In this document: positions 8,608-17,994 of the stretch, in pieces
Layout: every line of letters starts with the position of its first letter
Position numbering within the stretch: position 1 is the stretch's first letter
Source of the DNA: Gordonia hydrophobica NBRC 16057
GTDB lineage: Bacteria > Actinomycetota > Actinomycetes > Mycobacteriales > Mycobacteriaceae
DNA: 64,000 nt
NCBI RefSeq assembly: GCF_001592365.1
Contig: NZ_BCWU01000012.1
Coordinates: forward strand, 1-64,000
Reading direction: 5' to 3'
Made by a program: the position numbers and the translations under genes
The notes under the pieces: generated by a model
Database searches by the model: none
What the model was told of the DNA's origin: nothing
The model's input: the letters and a program-made list of their open reading frames with translations, nothing else

Positions 8608-10824
8608 TCACTCCTCTGTGAATCCGATCCGCTCGTGCAGTCTTCTCAGCGGGGCCGGTGCCCACCAGTTTCCCACTCCCATCAACCGCATGAATGCCGG
8701 AACCAGAAGCATTCGGATGAACGACGCGTCCATCAGGACCGCGATCGCCAGCCCCACTCCGAACATCCGCATGAATGACACCTCCGACGCCGCGATGCCC
8801 GCGAAGACGATGCTCATCAGGAGTGCGGCGGCGGTGACGACCCGGCCGGTGCGCGCGAGTCCGACCGCGACGGCGTGGTCGTTGGCCGCGCGTGTGCGGT
8901 CGGACTTCAACCACTCCTCGCGGATCCGTCCGAGGAGGAAGACCTCGTAGTCCATCGACAGTCCGAAGGCGATGCAGAACATCAGCACGGGCATCGTCGC
9001 GACCAGGTAGCCGGTCGGCGTGGTGCCGAACGCCCCGAGGTGCCCGTCCTGGAAGATCCACACCATGGCCCCGAACGTCGCCGACAGCGAGAGCACGTTG
9101 AGGACCAGCGCCTTCAGCGGAAGCAGCACGCTGCCGCTGAACAGGAACAGCAGCAGATAGGTCAGCACGGCGATCACCACGAGGACCCACGGCAGATAGG
9201 TGAACAGCGATGCGACGACGTCGGAGTTCATCGCCGCCATGCCGGTGAAGTCGACGTCCGCATCCGCGGGAGCGGCGACCGCGCGCAGGGCGTCGATCTG
9301 CTCCTGCCCGGCGTCGCTCAGCGGATCCTCGGTGCTCGATACGGTGACCACACCCAGATCCCCGGACCGGTCCGCGGGGTTGCCGGGCGCCACCTGTCGA
9401 CCGTGAACGAAGACGCCGACCGGGCTGGTCACGGCACCCACACCGTCGACCTGCGACAGCCGCGCGGCATAGGCGCCGAGCGCGTCGTCGGACACCGCGC
9501 CCTCCACGACAGCCGTGGCGGTACCGCCCGAGTCTTGCGCGAACTCGTCGTCGATCTCGGCTTGCACGGCGTGCGACGTCGCGGACGCGGGCAGCACCCG
9601 GGTGTCGGGGAAGCCGAACTTGATGCCGAGAAATGGTGCGCCGAGGATCAGCAGGATCGCGGGGACCACGATCGCGACGGGGATCGCGCGTTTCAGCACC
9701 GCCGTCGCCGTCCGGTACCAACCGGTCTGTTCGACGGGTTTGACCTCAGGTTCTTCTCGCCCCAGCCGACGGCGGAGCCAGGCGCGCACATTGAGGGCGT
9801 CGACGCGGTCGCCGAGCACCATCAGCAGCGCCGGGGTTATGATCAGCGCCGCGGCGACGGCCACCACGACGACCCCGACCCCGGCGTACGCGAACGAACG
9901 GAGGAAGTACATCGGGAAGATCGCCAGCGCGGCGAGCGACAAGCCGACGGTGATTCCGGAGAACAGGACCGTTCGGCCGGCTGTGTCCATGGTGCGAATG
10001 ATGGCGGCGCGCCGGTCGAGTCCGCGATCCACCTCTTCGCGATAGCGCGTGACGATGAGCAGCGTGTAATCGATGGCCAGAGCCAGACCCATGGCGGTGG
10101 TCAGGTTGAGCGCGAAGATCGAGACGTCCGCGACTCCCGCGATCACCCGAAGGAATGCGAGGGTGCCGACGATCGCCGCAACACCGACGATGATCGGCAA
10201 CGACGCCGCGACGAGTCCGCCGAACACCACGATCAACAGCAGAAAGCTGATGGGAATGGCGATGGCCTCGGCCACCAGGAGGTCCTTCGACGTCTGCTCG
10301 TTGACCTGCTCGAACATGAGCGCCTGTCCGCCGACGGAGACCTCGAAGCCGTCGACGGTCCCGGTGAGTCGCTCAGCGAGGTCGGCGGCCCGGCCCGGCG
10401 CGAGTTCGTCGCCGCCCGCCACACCCGCGATGATCAGGGTCGACGACTTGTCGGTGCTGAGCAGTTCGCCTGCGAGTCCGGGGTCGGCCCAGACCGAGAG
10501 GATCGGCGCCTCGATGTGACCGGTGGCTTCGAGCTGCCCGACGATTCTGGTACCGAGCGCCTCGGCCTCGGGACTGGTCGAGAGATCAGTGCCGGGAGCG
10601 CCGTCGAGTTTGACGACGAGGGTCGGCCCGCCGCGATGGAACTGCTGTTCCAGGACGTCACGCGCGTGCGACGACTCCGCGTGCGGGTCCTCGAAACCGC
10701 CGGCCAGCATCTTGTCCGCGGCGCCGAGACCGTAGGCGCCGCACAACGCCAGCAGGACGACGGCCAGGCCGAGCACGAGTTTCGGCGCGGCGACGACGCG
10801 CTCGGCCAGTCGGGTGATCATCAT
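8608..10824 (-). CDS. MMPL/RND-family membrane exporter
   Basis: A 738-aa protein with the two-repeat RND layout: one N-terminal membrane helix, a large external loop of about 140 residues, five helices, then the same arrangement again. The first helix cluster carries GLALAIDYTLLIVTRYREE and the second FGLSMDYEVFLLGRIREEW; these GxxxDY motifs are the proton-relay signatures of MmpL proteins. The length is short, like MmpL11 or the Streptomyces ActII-3 type, not the 950-aa lipid transporters. It uses the ATG at 10824 with AAGGA upstream. It is followed by its TetR gene and divergent from a phosphotransferase gene. Cargo could be a lipid, siderophore or drug; sequence alone does not decide. Confidence 0.9.
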   Translation of the reverse strand: MMITRLAERVVAAPKLVLGLAVVLLALCGAYGLGAADKMLAGGFEDPHAESSHARDVLEQQFHRGGPTLVVKLDGAPGTDLSTSPEAEALGTRIVGQLEATGHIEAPILSVWADPGLAGELLSTDKSSTLIIAGVAGGDELAPGRAADLAERLTGTVDGFEVSVGGQALMFEQVNEQTSKDLLVAEAIAIPISFLLLIVVFGGLVAASLPIIVGVAAIVGTLAFLRVIAGVADVSIFALNLTTAMGLALAIDYTLLIVTRYREEVDRGLDRRAAIIRTMDTAGRTVLFSGITVGLSLAALAIFPMYFLRSFAYAGVGVVVVAVAAALIITPALLMVLGDRVDALNVRAWLRRRLGREEPEVKPVEQTGWYRTATAVLKRAIPVAIVVPAILLILGAPFLGIKFGFPDTRVLPASATSHAVQAEIDDEFAQDSGGTATAVVEGAVSDDALGAYAARLSQVDGVGAVTSPVGVFVHGRQVAPGNPADRSGDLGVVTVSSTEDPLSDAGQEQIDALRAVAAPADADVDFTGMAAMNSDVVASLFTYLPWVLVVIAVLTYLLLFLFSGSVLLPLKALVLNVLSLSATFGAMVWIFQDGHLGAFGTTPTGYLVATMPVLMFCIAFGLSMDYEVFLLGRIREEWLKSDRTRAANDHAVAVGLARTGRVVTAAALLMSIVFAGIAASEVSFMRMFGVGLAIAVLMDASFIRMLLVPAFMRLMGVGNWWAPAPLRRLHERIGFTEE

Positions 10825-10845
10825 GGGAGTCCTTCGCAGACGTCG

Positions 10846-10868
10846 TCACTTACCGACGTTAAGTTAAC
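10846..10868. promoter_or_regulatory. Candidate TetR operator between MMPL and the phosphotransferase
   Basis: The stretch contains TTACCGACGTTAA (10850-10862) overlapping GTTAAGTTAAC (10858-10868), two imperfect to near-perfect dyads. It lies 22 bp upstream of the MMPL start and is AT-rich compared with its surroundings, as expected for an operator or promoter. Confidence 0.45.
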
Positions 10869-10950
10869 AGCGATATCCCATCATCGACAGTCCCGTGCCA
10901 CCGTGAGTGATTCACCCCTCATCTCGAGTAGAACGTGTTTCAATGCACTC

Positions 10951-12066
10951 ATGGCGGCGATAGACGACGACAGCGCACAGGTGGCCCGGCCGAGCGAATC
11001 GCGCCGCGACCCGCAGTGGCTGCGGGAACGACTCGATCGGTGGCTCAAATCCCAGGCCGGACCCGACGCCGAGATCACCGACGTGACGATCCCGGAGTCG
11101 AACGGAATGTCCAGCGAGACGCTCCTCGCGGAAGCGACGTGGGGCGGCGAGGACCGTCGACTTGTGGTCCGCGTGGCGCCCCAGGCCGACAGCGATCCGG
11201 TGTTTCCCCACTACGACCTCGACGGCCAGTACCGGATCATCGAGCACGTCCGCGCACACTCCGACGTCCCGCTTCCCCGCCTGTGGTGGTCCGAACCGAG
11301 CGACGCCGCCCTCGGCGCACCGTTCTTCGTGATGGACCGGGTCGACGGCGAGGTCCCGCCCGACGTGATGCCCTACAACTTCGGCTCGTGGGTCAGCGAG
11401 GCGACCGACGAGCAGCGCACGGCATTGATGCGCGGCTCGGTGAGCGTCCTCGCCCGCGTGCACTCGGTCCCGATCCCCGACGTCTTCGTCGCCCGTCCCA
11501 CCGGCGACGACAGCCCGCTGCGCGCGCACGTCCGACGCCTCCGCGGATTCTACGACTGGGCGGCCCGCGACCGGGCCGGTTCGCCGTTGATCGACCGCGC
11601 GTTCACGTGGATCGAAGCCAACCTCCCCGAGACCGACGAGAACGTCCTGACCTGGGGCGACGCCCGCATCGGCAACATCATGTACCGCGACTTCGCGCCC
11701 GTCGCCGTGCTGGACTGGGAGATGGCGGCGATCGGCCCGCGCGAACTCGACGTCGCCTGGATGATCTTCCTGCACCGCTTCTTCCAAGACCTCGCCACCA
11801 TGGCGGGCATGGACGGGCTCCCCGACTTCCTGCGCCGCGAGGACGTCGCCGCGGAGTACCTGCGGCAGACCGGACACCAACCGCAGCACCTGGACTTCTA
11901 CACCGCCTACGCGGCGCTGATCCACGCGGTGGTGATGTTCCGCATCCAGTGCCGCGCCATCCACTTCGGGCACGCGCAGGAACCCGCCGATCCCGACGAA
12001 CTGATCATGCACCGCGCCACACTCGACGCCATGCTCGCAGGCACCTACTGGGGACAGATCTCATGA
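10951..12066 (+). CDS. Aminoglycoside-phosphotransferase-like kinase (APH/FadE36 family)
   Basis: A 371-aa kinase-fold protein. The catalytic loop is WGDARIGN (residues 235-242, D237 as base) and the metal-binding motif is VLDWEMA (D255, E257). The N-terminal lobe contains the GMSSETLL nucleotide loop. Actinobacterial members are often annotated as phosphotransferase or FadE36 and usually lie in lipid or steroid gene neighbourhoods; they are not antibiotic-resistance enzymes by default. The ATG at 10951 was chosen because the frame upstream is antisense to the MMPL gene. The stop overlaps the next gene in an ATGA, so the two are translationally coupled and likely act on one substrate. Confidence 0.85.
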   Translation: MAAIDDDSAQVARPSESRRDPQWLRERLDRWLKSQAGPDAEITDVTIPESNGMSSETLLAEATWGGEDRRLVVRVAPQADSDPVFPHYDLDGQYRIIEHVRAHSDVPLPRLWWSEPSDAALGAPFFVMDRVDGEVPPDVMPYNFGSWVSEATDEQRTALMRGSVSVLARVHSVPIPDVFVARPTGDDSPLRAHVRRLRGFYDWAARDRAGSPLIDRAFTWIEANLPETDENVLTWGDARIGNIMYRDFAPVAVLDWEMAAIGPRELDVAWMIFLHRFFQDLATMAGMDGLPDFLRREDVAAEYLRQTGHQPQHLDFYTAYAALIHAVVMFRIQCRAIHFGHAQEPADPDELIMHRATLDAMLAGTYWGQIS

Positions 12067-13193
12067 CACTCTCGGAGATGGACGACTACCCGATCCACCA
12101 GGTCGCGGAGGTGATCCGGCACGTCGGCACGTCCGACCGCAACTTCTACGACCGCTACTACTTCAACTGCCACCACGGCAGTCCCGACGATCCGTGGCTG
12201 ATCGTCGGACTCGGCGTCTACCCGAACCTCGGGGTGGTCGACTGCTTCGCGGTGGTGCGGCATCACGACGAGCACATCGTCGTCCGCGGCTCCACAGCGC
12301 TGGGCGCCAACCGCAACGACCTCCAGGTGGGGCCGTTCCTCGTCGAAGTCCTCGACGGGCTGGCGCAGCTGCGCGTGCGACTCGCACCCGGTCACGGCGA
12401 CGTCTCGTTCGACCTCGTCTTCGACGCCGACGGACCCGCCGCGCTGGAGCCGCGCCACTTTCAGCGCCAATTGGAACGCGTCACCTTCGACACCATGCGC
12501 TTTGTCCAGACCGGCCGGTGGACCGGATCGCTGACGGTCGACGGCCGGGAGTTCGAGGTGGAACCTCAGACCTGGCGCGGCAATCGCGACCGGTCGTGGG
12601 GTGTGCGTCCGGTCGGCGAGGCCGAGCCGCCCGGTCGACGCGCCGCGAACACCGATGCGACGTCGTTCTTCTGGATCTATGCGGTGATGCGCTTTGACGA
12701 GTACGCGATCAGTGTCCTGGTGCAGGAACTGCGCACCGGTGAACGGATCATGGGCGACGCGCGCCGCATCTGGAACAACCCCGAACGCGAGCCCGAATGG
12801 CTCGGCCGCGTGGAGCACGACATCCGGTTCGTCCCCGGCGGCCGGGAGCCTGCGTCGGCCACCCTCCGCTTCGTGAAGCCGAACGGCCACACGGTCACCG
12901 TCGAATGCGCTCCGCAGCTGGCCAACTTCATCGGCTTCGGCACCGGGTACGGCCTCGAGCAGGACTGGCGCCACGGCATGTGGCAGGGCGCGGAGAAGGT
13001 GGAGGCGCTGCGTCACAAGGTCTCCGAACTCGATGCGACGATGAAGCTGTTCTGTCCGGCCGACTATCTCGCGACCTTCGAGCTCACCGACGTCGACGGC
13101 AGTTCCGAGACCGGCCAGGGGCTGTTCGAGTTCGCGGTCATCGGCCCGCACGACCAGTACGGTTTCGCCGAGTACACCGATGTGGCGCCGTAG
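12063..13193 (+). CDS. Conserved hypothetical, partner of the phosphotransferase
   Basis: A 376-aa soluble protein with no signal peptide, predicted from its strand-rich sequence to be mostly beta. It begins with YPIHQVAEVIRHVGTSDRNF and contains repeated aromatic-rich strands such as DRNFYDRYYFNC and DATSFFWIYAVMRF. This resembles the CrtC/hydroxyneurosporene-synthase-like lipocalin pair annotated as DUF7064/DUF7065 in actinobacteria, but I am not certain of the assignment. The four-base overlap with the upstream kinase argues for a shared pathway. No catalytic residues can be named. Confidence 0.65.
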   Translation: MTLSEMDDYPIHQVAEVIRHVGTSDRNFYDRYYFNCHHGSPDDPWLIVGLGVYPNLGVVDCFAVVRHHDEHIVVRGSTALGANRNDLQVGPFLVEVLDGLAQLRVRLAPGHGDVSFDLVFDADGPAALEPRHFQRQLERVTFDTMRFVQTGRWTGSLTVDGREFEVEPQTWRGNRDRSWGVRPVGEAEPPGRRAANTDATSFFWIYAVMRFDEYAISVLVQELRTGERIMGDARRIWNNPEREPEWLGRVEHDIRFVPGGREPASATLRFVKPNGHTVTVECAPQLANFIGFGTGYGLEQDWRHGMWQGAEKVEALRHKVSELDATMKLFCPADYLATFELTDVDGSSETGQGLFEFAVIGPHDQYGFAEYTDVAP

Positions 13194-13245
13194 CGAACCG
13201 ACGGCACCCGGACCCCCGGCGTCCACCGCTGAGTAACCTGAGTCG

Positions 13246-14298
13246 ATGTTCCAGATTCGCGGCGTCACGCGGACGTTCCCGTCCCGCCCAGAGCCGGTGC
13301 AGGCACTCCGAGGCATCGACCTCGACGTCGTCGACGGCGGTCTCACCGCGATCCTCGGCGCCTCCGGATGCGGTAAGACCACGCTGTTGCGCATCCTCGC
13401 GGGCTTCGACCGCCCCGACGCCGGCGAAGTGCGGCTCGGCGAGCGAGTGGTGGCCAGCCCGGGCGTCTTCGTGAAGCCGGAGAAGCGCAGCGTGGGCATC
13501 GTCGCCCAGGAGGGCGCGCTGTTCCCGCACCTGAGCGTCGCCGCGAACATCGCGTACGGACTGCCCGGAAACGCCTGGTCGGCGGCCGAGCGGCGCAGTC
13601 GCACCGAGCGGGTCGAGGCGATGCTCCGCCTGGTGGGGCTGCCCGGGTACGGCGACCGCCGCCCGGCGCAGTTGTCCGGCGGCCAGCAGCAGCGCGTCGC
13701 GCTCGCCCGCGCGCTGGCGCCTGCACCGTCGGTGGTCCTGCTCGACGAGCCGTTCTCCGCGCTCGACGCCGCCCTCCGGGTGGAGTTGCGCGAGGAAGTG
13801 CGCGACCTCCTCCGCTCCATCGAGACCACCGCCGTGCTGGTGACGCACGACCAGAACGAGGCCCTGTCCCTCGCCGATCACGTGGCGCTGATGCGCGACG
13901 GACTCGTGGTCCAATCCGGCACGCCGCAGCAGGTGTACGACCATCCCGCCGATCCGGAGGCCGCCGCGTTCCTCGGCGACTCGGTGCAGGTCCCGTGCAG
14001 CGTTCTGCTCGACGACGACGCCGGCCACGACGGCATGCTGGTGGTGGACTCCCCGCTCGGCTCGCTGCGCGTCCCCGCCGCGTCGGTGCACGACGGCACC
14101 CTGGTGCTGCGGCCCGAACAACTCGAGATCGCCGAGACCGGAGTTCCCGCAACGGTGTTCGCGACCCGGTTCTTCGGCCACGACGGCCTGGTCCAGTTAC
14201 GGCTCGACGACGGCACGCCGCTCCGCCTACGCGTGGCCGGGACCGACCTCCCCGCCCTCGACGCCTCCGTCCTGGTGCGCACTGTCACCGGCCGGTGA
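13246..14298 (+). CDS. Ferric iron ABC importer, ATPase subunit
   Basis: A 350-aa ATPase of the FbpC/AfuC class. Walker A is GASGCGKTT (38-46), the signature LSGGQQQR (143-150), and Walker B VVLLDEPFSALD with D167/E168. The H-loop is in LVTHDQNEA. A C-terminal TOBE-like regulatory domain of about 110 residues follows. It would energise uptake of Fe3+ delivered by the lipoprotein encoded next. The ATPase gene precedes the binding-protein gene by 131 bp, and an iron box lies in that gap, so the downstream pair may have its own promoter. Confidence 0.88.
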   Translation: MFQIRGVTRTFPSRPEPVQALRGIDLDVVDGGLTAILGASGCGKTTLLRILAGFDRPDAGEVRLGERVVASPGVFVKPEKRSVGIVAQEGALFPHLSVAANIAYGLPGNAWSAAERRSRTERVEAMLRLVGLPGYGDRRPAQLSGGQQQRVALARALAPAPSVVLLDEPFSALDAALRVELREEVRDLLRSIETTAVLVTHDQNEALSLADHVALMRDGLVVQSGTPQQVYDHPADPEAAAFLGDSVQVPCSVLLDDDAGHDGMLVVDSPLGSLRVPAASVHDGTLVLRPEQLEIAETGVPATVFATRFFGHDGLVQLRLDDGTPLRLRVAGTDLPALDASVLVRTVTGR

Positions 14299-14340
14299 CG
14301 GACTTTTCCGCGCAAACACCCCATTGTTCCGGCGGCCACA

Positions 14341-14355
14341 AGGTGAGACTATCCT
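14341..14355. promoter_or_regulatory. IdeR/DtxR-type iron box upstream of the Fe3+-binding lipoprotein
   Basis: The sequence AGGTGAGACTATCCT fits the core AGGnnAGnCTnnCCT of DtxR/IdeR operators exactly (palindromic positions AGG, AG, CT, CCT). It lies 75 bp before the lipoprotein start, consistent with repression by iron-loaded IdeR. Confidence 0.7.
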
Positions 14356-14429
14356 TACCTAGTCGCAAGACTGTGGCACCGACCACGTCACCCCCGCGAC
14401 GTTGAACGCCGAAAGAATCGAGAACACCT

Positions 14430-15473
14430 ATGTCGCCTCAGTGGAAACGCAAGCGCAGCGTCCGACTGCTGGCTTGTGCCACCGCCGCGATCGCCACGAT
14501 CGGCCTCGCCGCGGGCTGCTCGTCGTCGGACGACCCCGACGACACCACGTTGACCCTGTACTCGGGTCAGCACGAGGACTTCGCGAAGGCCCTCGCCTCC
14601 GGTTACGAGGAGGCCACCGGCGTCAAGGTGGAGGTGCGCGCAGGCAAGGACGCCGAGATGACCGGGCAGATCATCGAGGAGGGCGACCGGTCGAAGGCCG
14701 ACGTCATCATCACCGAGGAGCCCGGCCCCATGGGATCGCTGGACAGCAAGGGTCTCCTCGCGCCCGTCGCGAAGGACGTGCTCGCCGCGCCGGACCAGCG
14801 CTTCGTCCCGTCCACCGGCAACTGGCTGCCGATCGCGGCGCGCTCACGCGTGATGTTCTTCAACCCGGAGAAGATCACCGAGGACAAGCTTCCGCAGTCG
14901 GTCCTCGACCTCACCAAGCCCGAGTGGAAGGGCCGGTTCGCCTACGCCCCGTCGGGCGCGTTCAAGTCGACCACCGCGTACCTGATCAACACGATCGGCA
15001 AGGACCGGACGCTCGAATGGCTCAAGGGCATCAAGGAGAACGGCGTCAACGAGCAGAAGAACGGCAAGGTGCGTGACAGCGTCGAAGCCGGTCAGCACGA
15101 GTTCGGGCTCTCGAACCACTACTACTGGTACATCCTCGCGAAGGACAAGGGCGGACAGGACAAGCTCACCTCGCGCGTGCACTACGTGAACAGCGACGAC
15201 GCCGGTGCGCTGATGCTCGCCTCCGGCGCCGGGGTGCTGAAGTCCAGCAGCAAGCAGGAGCAGGCCGCCGAGTTCGTCAAGTGGCTCAGTTCCGCCGACG
15301 GCGGCCAGAAGGTCGTCGCCTCCGCCACTCCGCAGTTCCCGCTGGTGGCCGGAGTGACGAGCGAGTACGGTCTGCCCGCGCTCGATTCGCTGACGTTCCC
15401 GCAGTTCGACCAAGCGTCGCTGCAGAACGTCGACGAGGCCAACGAGGTGCTGAAGCAGGCGGGAATCGTCTAA
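14430..15473 (+). CDS. Ferric iron-binding lipoprotein (FbpA/FutA family)
   Basis: A 347-aa extracellular solute-binding protein. The signal peptide has a KRKR basic start, a hydrophobic core and lipobox LAAGC with lipidated C30. The mature part starts TLTLYSGQHEDF, the usual opening strand of class-1 iron-binding proteins, and includes GLSNHYYWYIL, whose adjacent tyrosines are the expected Fe3+ ligands. It hands Fe3+ to the permease encoded 6 bp downstream. It probably responds to iron through the box at 14341-14355. Confidence 0.9.
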   Translation: MSPQWKRKRSVRLLACATAAIATIGLAAGCSSSDDPDDTTLTLYSGQHEDFAKALASGYEEATGVKVEVRAGKDAEMTGQIIEEGDRSKADVIITEEPGPMGSLDSKGLLAPVAKDVLAAPDQRFVPSTGNWLPIAARSRVMFFNPEKITEDKLPQSVLDLTKPEWKGRFAYAPSGAFKSTTAYLINTIGKDRTLEWLKGIKENGVNEQKNGKVRDSVEAGQHEFGLSNHYYWYILAKDKGGQDKLTSRVHYVNSDDAGALMLASGAGVLKSSSKQEQAAEFVKWLSSADGGQKVVASATPQFPLVAGVTSEYGLPALDSLTFPQFDQASLQNVDEANEVLKQAGIV

Positions 15474-15479
15474 GCGCCC

Positions 15480-17138
15480 ATGTCGCCGAGTGATCAGTTC
15501 GACGGTTCCGGCTCGACCGCCCTCGCGGCGCTCGAGCCGGAGCCGTCGGCTGTCCACACCGCGCTTCCCGACGACGCCCGACGCGCCCGCCCCGGTCGTC
15601 GACTGCCGCTGACGCTGGTCGTCCCGGGTGTCCTGATCGCCGTCGCGGCGCTCTCCCCTGCCGCGTATCTGCTGCTGCGCGCCGGGTTCAGCTTCTCCCT
15701 GTTGCGCGACGAGCTCAGCAGTCCCACCACGCTGCCGCTCATCGGCAACACCCTCAAGCTCGTCGTCATCGTCACCCTCGGGACGGTGATTCTCGGTGTC
15801 GGCGCCGCGACGCTGATCGCCCGGACCACCCTCCCGTTCCCCCGGGTGTGGACGGTGCTGCTCACCCTGCCGCTGGGTGTTCCGACGTTCGTCGGGTCGT
15901 ACGCGTGGGTTGCGTTCAGCTACCGCTACTTCCCCGAGTCCCAGCTGATCTTCGGGCTGGGCGGATCCGCTGCGATCCTCACCCTCACGCTGTTCCCCTA
16001 TGTCTTTCTGCCGACCCTCACCGCGCTGCGTCGTCTGGATCCCGCGCAGGAGGAGGCGGCCCGCGCCCTGGGACACGGACCGGTGCACGCCTTCTGCCGG
16101 ATCACGCTGCCGCAGCTGCGGACGGCGATCGCGACGGGCACCCTGATCATCAGTCTGCACCTGCTCGCCGAGTACGGCGCCGTGCAGATGCTGAACTACG
16201 AGACGCTCACCACCGCGATCGTGCAGCGCGCCAACCTGCTCGGCATGCCGGAGTCGGCGCGAGCGCTGGCCGTGGTCCTCGCGCTCGGCGCCCTACTGCT
16301 GTTGGGTGCGGACCGCCTGCTCCGCGGCCGGGTGACTCCGGTCCGCACCGGCGGCGGCACGCCGCGACCGCCCATGAAATGGCGGCTCGGCGCAAGCACT
16401 CCGCTGTGGTTGGCGCTGTGCGCCGCGGTGGTCGTCGCGGCACTCGCGATCCCGCTGTGGGTGACGGCGTCGGGCATCGTCGACCACCTCACCGGCTCCG
16501 GCGGCGACGTCGACTGGGACGCACTGTGGCAGGCGCTCGGCAACACCGCCCAGTGGGCGACGGCCGCCGCAGTGATCGCGACCGCATGCGCGCTGCCGGT
16601 CTCCCTGCTCGCCGTCCGGTACCCGGGGCCGGTCTCGACGTTCGTCGAGCGCTCCACCTGGCTCGCGCATGCGCTGCCCGGCGTGATCATGGCGCTCTCG
16701 CTGGTCTATCTGTCCGTCCGCTGGCTGTATCCGCTGTACCAGACACCGTCGTTGCTGGTGATCGGGTACGTGGTGATGTTTCTGCCGCTCGCCGTCGGCG
16801 CGCAACAGGTCGGCATCGGCCAGGCGTCGGTCCAGTTCGACGAGATGTCCCGCGCCCTCGGGAAGGGACCGGTGCAGACGTTCTCGCGGATCACGCTGCC
16901 GCTCTCACTCCCGGCGATCGGCACCGGCGCGCTGCTCGTCGGGCTCGATGCGGGCAAGGAACTGACGACGACGCTGTTGATGAAACCGACCGGCGAGCAC
17001 ACGCTCGCGACGGCCCTGTGGGCGACGACCGACGGTGAGGTCCTCGACTTCACCGCGGCCAGTCCCTACGGCCTCGCCCTGCTGTTGATCGGCGCCGTGC
17101 CCGCGGTGCTGCTGGCGCGCGCAACGCTGCGGAACTGA
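15480..17138 (+). CDS. Ferric iron ABC importer, permease subunit (fused two-domain)
   Basis: A 552-aa inner-membrane protein with two repeats of six helices. Each repeat carries the EAA cytoplasmic loop that docks the ATPase: EEAARALGHGPVHAF in the first half and EMSRALGKGPVQTF in the second. This fused form is standard for FbpB-type Fe3+ permeases. The first 40 residues are polar. It is the last gene of the iron-uptake set, 6 bp after the binding protein, and is followed by a strong hairpin. Confidence 0.9.
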   Translation: MSPSDQFDGSGSTALAALEPEPSAVHTALPDDARRARPGRRLPLTLVVPGVLIAVAALSPAAYLLLRAGFSFSLLRDELSSPTTLPLIGNTLKLVVIVTLGTVILGVGAATLIARTTLPFPRVWTVLLTLPLGVPTFVGSYAWVAFSYRYFPESQLIFGLGGSAAILTLTLFPYVFLPTLTALRRLDPAQEEAARALGHGPVHAFCRITLPQLRTAIATGTLIISLHLLAEYGAVQMLNYETLTTAIVQRANLLGMPESARALAVVLALGALLLLGADRLLRGRVTPVRTGGGTPRPPMKWRLGASTPLWLALCAAVVVAALAIPLWVTASGIVDHLTGSGGDVDWDALWQALGNTAQWATAAAVIATACALPVSLLAVRYPGPVSTFVERSTWLAHALPGVIMALSLVYLSVRWLYPLYQTPSLLVIGYVVMFLPLAVGAQQVGIGQASVQFDEMSRALGKGPVQTFSRITLPLSLPAIGTGALLVGLDAGKELTTTLLMKPTGEHTLATALWATTDGEVLDFTAASPYGLALLLIGAVPAVLLARATLRN

Positions 17139-17146
17139 GCCACCCA

Positions 17147-17195
17147 AACGTCTGTGGGATCTGCGCCCCTGGAGGGCGCAGATCCCACAGACGTT
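17147..17195. terminator. Bidirectional terminator hairpin (22-bp perfect arms)
   Basis: Arms 17147-17168 and 17174-17195 (starting AACGTCTGTGGGATCTGCG) are perfect complements around the 5-nt loop CTGGA. They lie between the convergent iron permease and DsbA-like genes, with no U-tract. Confidence 0.75.
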
Positions 17196-17202
17196 CGCGT
17201 CG

Positions 17203-17913
17203 TCAGTTCTGCGGAACGGCGCACCCGTCCGGTCCGCACGCCTCACCGTCGGCGACCACCAGCGGCTGCGGCTGGGCCTCCGTCCACGCCTTGTCGAGCA
17301 CCTGGCTGAACAGCTCGCTGGGCTGTGCGCCGGACACGGCGTACTTGCGGTCGAACACGTAGAACGGGACGCCGTTGACGCCGAACTCCTGCGCCTGTCG
17401 CTCGTCCTGCCGGACATCCTCGGCATAGCGGATCGGATCATCGAGCACCTCGCGCACCGCGGCCTCCTCGAATCCCGCGTCCACCGCCACCTGGACCAGC
17501 CGCTCGGCGTCGCCGAACAGCGGTGCCGCGTCGGCGAAGTTGGCCAGGTACAGGGCGTCGAGCAGTTCTTCTTGTCGTCCGAGCTCCTTGGCCCAGTGCA
17601 GCAGTCGATGCATGTCGAACGAGTTGCCGACGTCGCGCCCGGTCACCACATATTCCAGGCCCGCCTCGTTCGCCGACGCGCCCAACTGTCGTTCGCCGGC
17701 CTCGGCCTCTTCGGGGGTCCGCCCGTACTTGCGCGCCAGATGGTCGATCACATTGCCCGAGGTGCCCGTGGGCGCCGTCGGGTCCAGCTCGAAGGAACGA
17801 TGGACCACGTTCACCTGATCGGCGTGGTCGAACGTCGCCAGGGCGTCGGAGAACCGCTTCTTGCCGATGTAGCAGAAGGGACAGTTGACGTCGGTCCAGA
17901 TCTCGACCTGCAT
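17203..17913 (-). CDS. DsbA/FrnE-family thiol oxidoreductase
   Basis: A 236-aa cytosolic protein of the thioredoxin fold with a DsbA-type helical insertion (FrnE or 2-hydroxychromene-2-carboxylate isomerase-like). The redox motif is C11-P-F-C14 in TDVNCPFCYIG, and the cis-proline loop is GVNGVPFYVFD near the C-terminus. A second cysteine pair, CGPDGC, occupies the last ten residues and may be a resolving or metal site. I chose the ATG at 17913 because GGAGG lies 9 nt upstream; an upstream frame extension (to 17955) lacks a ribosome site. Likely role: cytoplasmic disulfide chemistry or oxidative-stress protection. Confidence 0.85.
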   Translation of the reverse strand: MQVEIWTDVNCPFCYIGKKRFSDALATFDHADQVNVVHRSFELDPTAPTGTSGNVIDHLARKYGRTPEEAEAGERQLGASANEAGLEYVVTGRDVGNSFDMHRLLHWAKELGRQEELLDALYLANFADAAPLFGDAERLVQVAVDAGFEEAAVREVLDDPIRYAEDVRQDERQAQEFGVNGVPFYVFDRKYAVSGAQPSELFSQVLDKAWTEAQPQPLVVADGEACGPDGCAVPQN

Positions 17914-17994
17914 GGTGGGTGCCTCCAGTGTTGGGTGTTCTGCGGAGTTCAACACCGACGGCGGCGGTCCTGTTCCCCGGACGGGGGCACGACG

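Noticed and set aside
8875..10950. Very long open frame on the plus strand upstream of the phosphotransferase
   Set aside because: It is antisense to the MMPL gene and Gln/Arg/His-rich; the real start is the ATG at 10951.
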